DNA of 64,000 nt, taken from Nostoc paludosum FACHB-159. GTDB lineage: Bacteria > Cyanobacteriota > Cyanobacteriia > Cyanobacteriales > Nostocaceae. The notes beneath the pieces were generated by a model. The model saw only the letters and a program-made list of their open reading frames with translations. It made no database searches and had not been told where the DNA came from. How positions within the stretch are numbered: the first letter of the stretch is position 1; each line of letters starts with the position of its first letter. This document shows, piece after piece, positions 63,690 through 64,000 of this stretch. Where the stretch lies: the NCBI RefSeq assembly GCF_014698835.1, contig NZ_JACJTU010000026.1, forward strand, positions 60,773-124,772, written 5' to 3'. The translations under genes were made by a program, and so were the position numbers.

Positions 63690-63920
63690 ATGACACAAGA
63701 TAAACATTCTGATTTGCCAGCACAAAACCAAACTTCCCTGGAAACATTTTCCAATACCGATCCTATTAATTTGGAAGTGCAAAGCCAAACCTCTCTTGAA
63801 ACATCCTCTCATACTCATCGTATTGCCACGAGTTTGGGTGCAGTAGGAGGTGGGATTGCTGGAGCCGCACTAGGTCGTTCAATTGGCGGTAAACTAGTGG
63901 GTCAAGTGGCATGGTCATAG
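63690..63920 (+). CDS. Short glycine-zipper protein, possibly truncated
   Basis: This 76-residue protein has a polar first half with two similar QTSLET parts, followed by a glycine-zipper segment (GAVGGGIAGAALGRSIGGKL). It stops at VGQVAWS, soon after the first zipper turns, whereas zipper proteins of this kind usually continue with several more GxxxG repeats. Truncation is therefore suspected. The function is unknown. Confidence 0.6.
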   Translation: MTQDKHSDLPAQNQTSLETFSNTDPINLEVQSQTSLETSSHTHRIATSLGAVGGGIAGAALGRSIGGKLVGQVAWS

Positions 63921-63951
63921 CTAATCATCCTTAAAGAGAGGGACAATAAAA

Positions 63952-64000
63952 GAGGACGAACTCAAGTCGGTATGTCCGAGTCAAAACATGACCCGTCCTC
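63952..64000. repeat. Inverted repeat at window edge
   Basis: GAGGACG (63952-63958) and CGTCCTC (63994-64000) form a 7-bp inverted pair around ACTC...GAGT. It could be a terminator hairpin, a MITE end or the end of an insertion sequence that continues beyond the window. It cannot be decided from this sequence. Confidence 0.4.

Overview
The window looks like chromosomal DNA of a filamentous, probably heterocyst-forming cyanobacterium of the Nostoc/Anabaena type. The reasons are the high density of HIP1 octamers (GCGATCGC), the many short heptameric and palindromic dispersed repeats between genes, an AT-rich background, and gene families that are typical of these organisms: a copper-site ethylene-receptor-like kinase, CHAT/haemagglutinin pairs, DUF928, DUF1822, and a terminal oxidase without a CuA site flanked by DUF2231 genes. 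No tRNA, rRNA, CRISPR array or complete insertion sequence was recognised. All assignments are made by reading motifs; no database search was run.

Layout. 0.3-12 kb holds assorted housekeeping and accessory genes: a spore-photoproduct-lyase-like radical SAM protein, an ETR1-like histidine kinase, a type II NADH dehydrogenase, a CrtI-type desaturase, small exported proteins, an alpha/beta hydrolase, a SprT-like metallopeptidase and a small kinase-fold protein. Three MITE-like elements lie between them (1.5, 4.3 and 12.1 kb). One of them has 17-bp terminal inverted repeats and 10-bp flanking direct repeats.

12.3-28.4 kb is the centrepiece, an apparently complete gene cluster for a ribosomally made, modified and exported peptide (RiPP). 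It contains a Nif11-type leader/core precursor (28397 down to 28029), a radical SAM/SPASM maturase, an HxD...H iron oxygenase and two tandem JmjC/cupin oxygenases. Export would use a peptidase-containing ABC transporter, a second NHLP-type ABC transporter and an HlyD-like adaptor. Signalling genes sit inside the cluster: a CHASE2-cyclase and a protein with two cyclic-nucleotide-binding-like domains. This combination of tailoring enzymes is not one I can match to a characterised product.

28.7-46.1 kb is a CHAT/secretion region. It holds a TPR-CHAT protein, a sigma-70-like factor, DUF1822, a CHAT-CHASE2 fusion and a DUF928 protein in one apparent operon. These are followed by an RTX-like calcium-binding protein with a recent 312-bp tandem duplication and a second TPR-CHAT protein coupled to a filamentous-haemagglutinin-type protein.

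46.9-55 kb holds a ClC-CBS-USP transporter, a cupin, a DUF4232 lipoprotein, a GH15 glucoamylase-like enzyme and a glucose-dehydrogenase-like SDR, with a broken cation-efflux gene start between the last two. 55.6-61.8 kb is a respiratory operon: two DUF2231 proteins, CoxB without CuA ligands, CoxA, CoxC, a small membrane protein and a second type II NADH dehydrogenase. It suggests a short NADH-to-quinol-to-oxygen chain. 61.9-64 kb holds a VOC/GMC chimera that appears to have arisen by two in-frame deletions, a DUF1622 protein and a short glycine-zipper protein.
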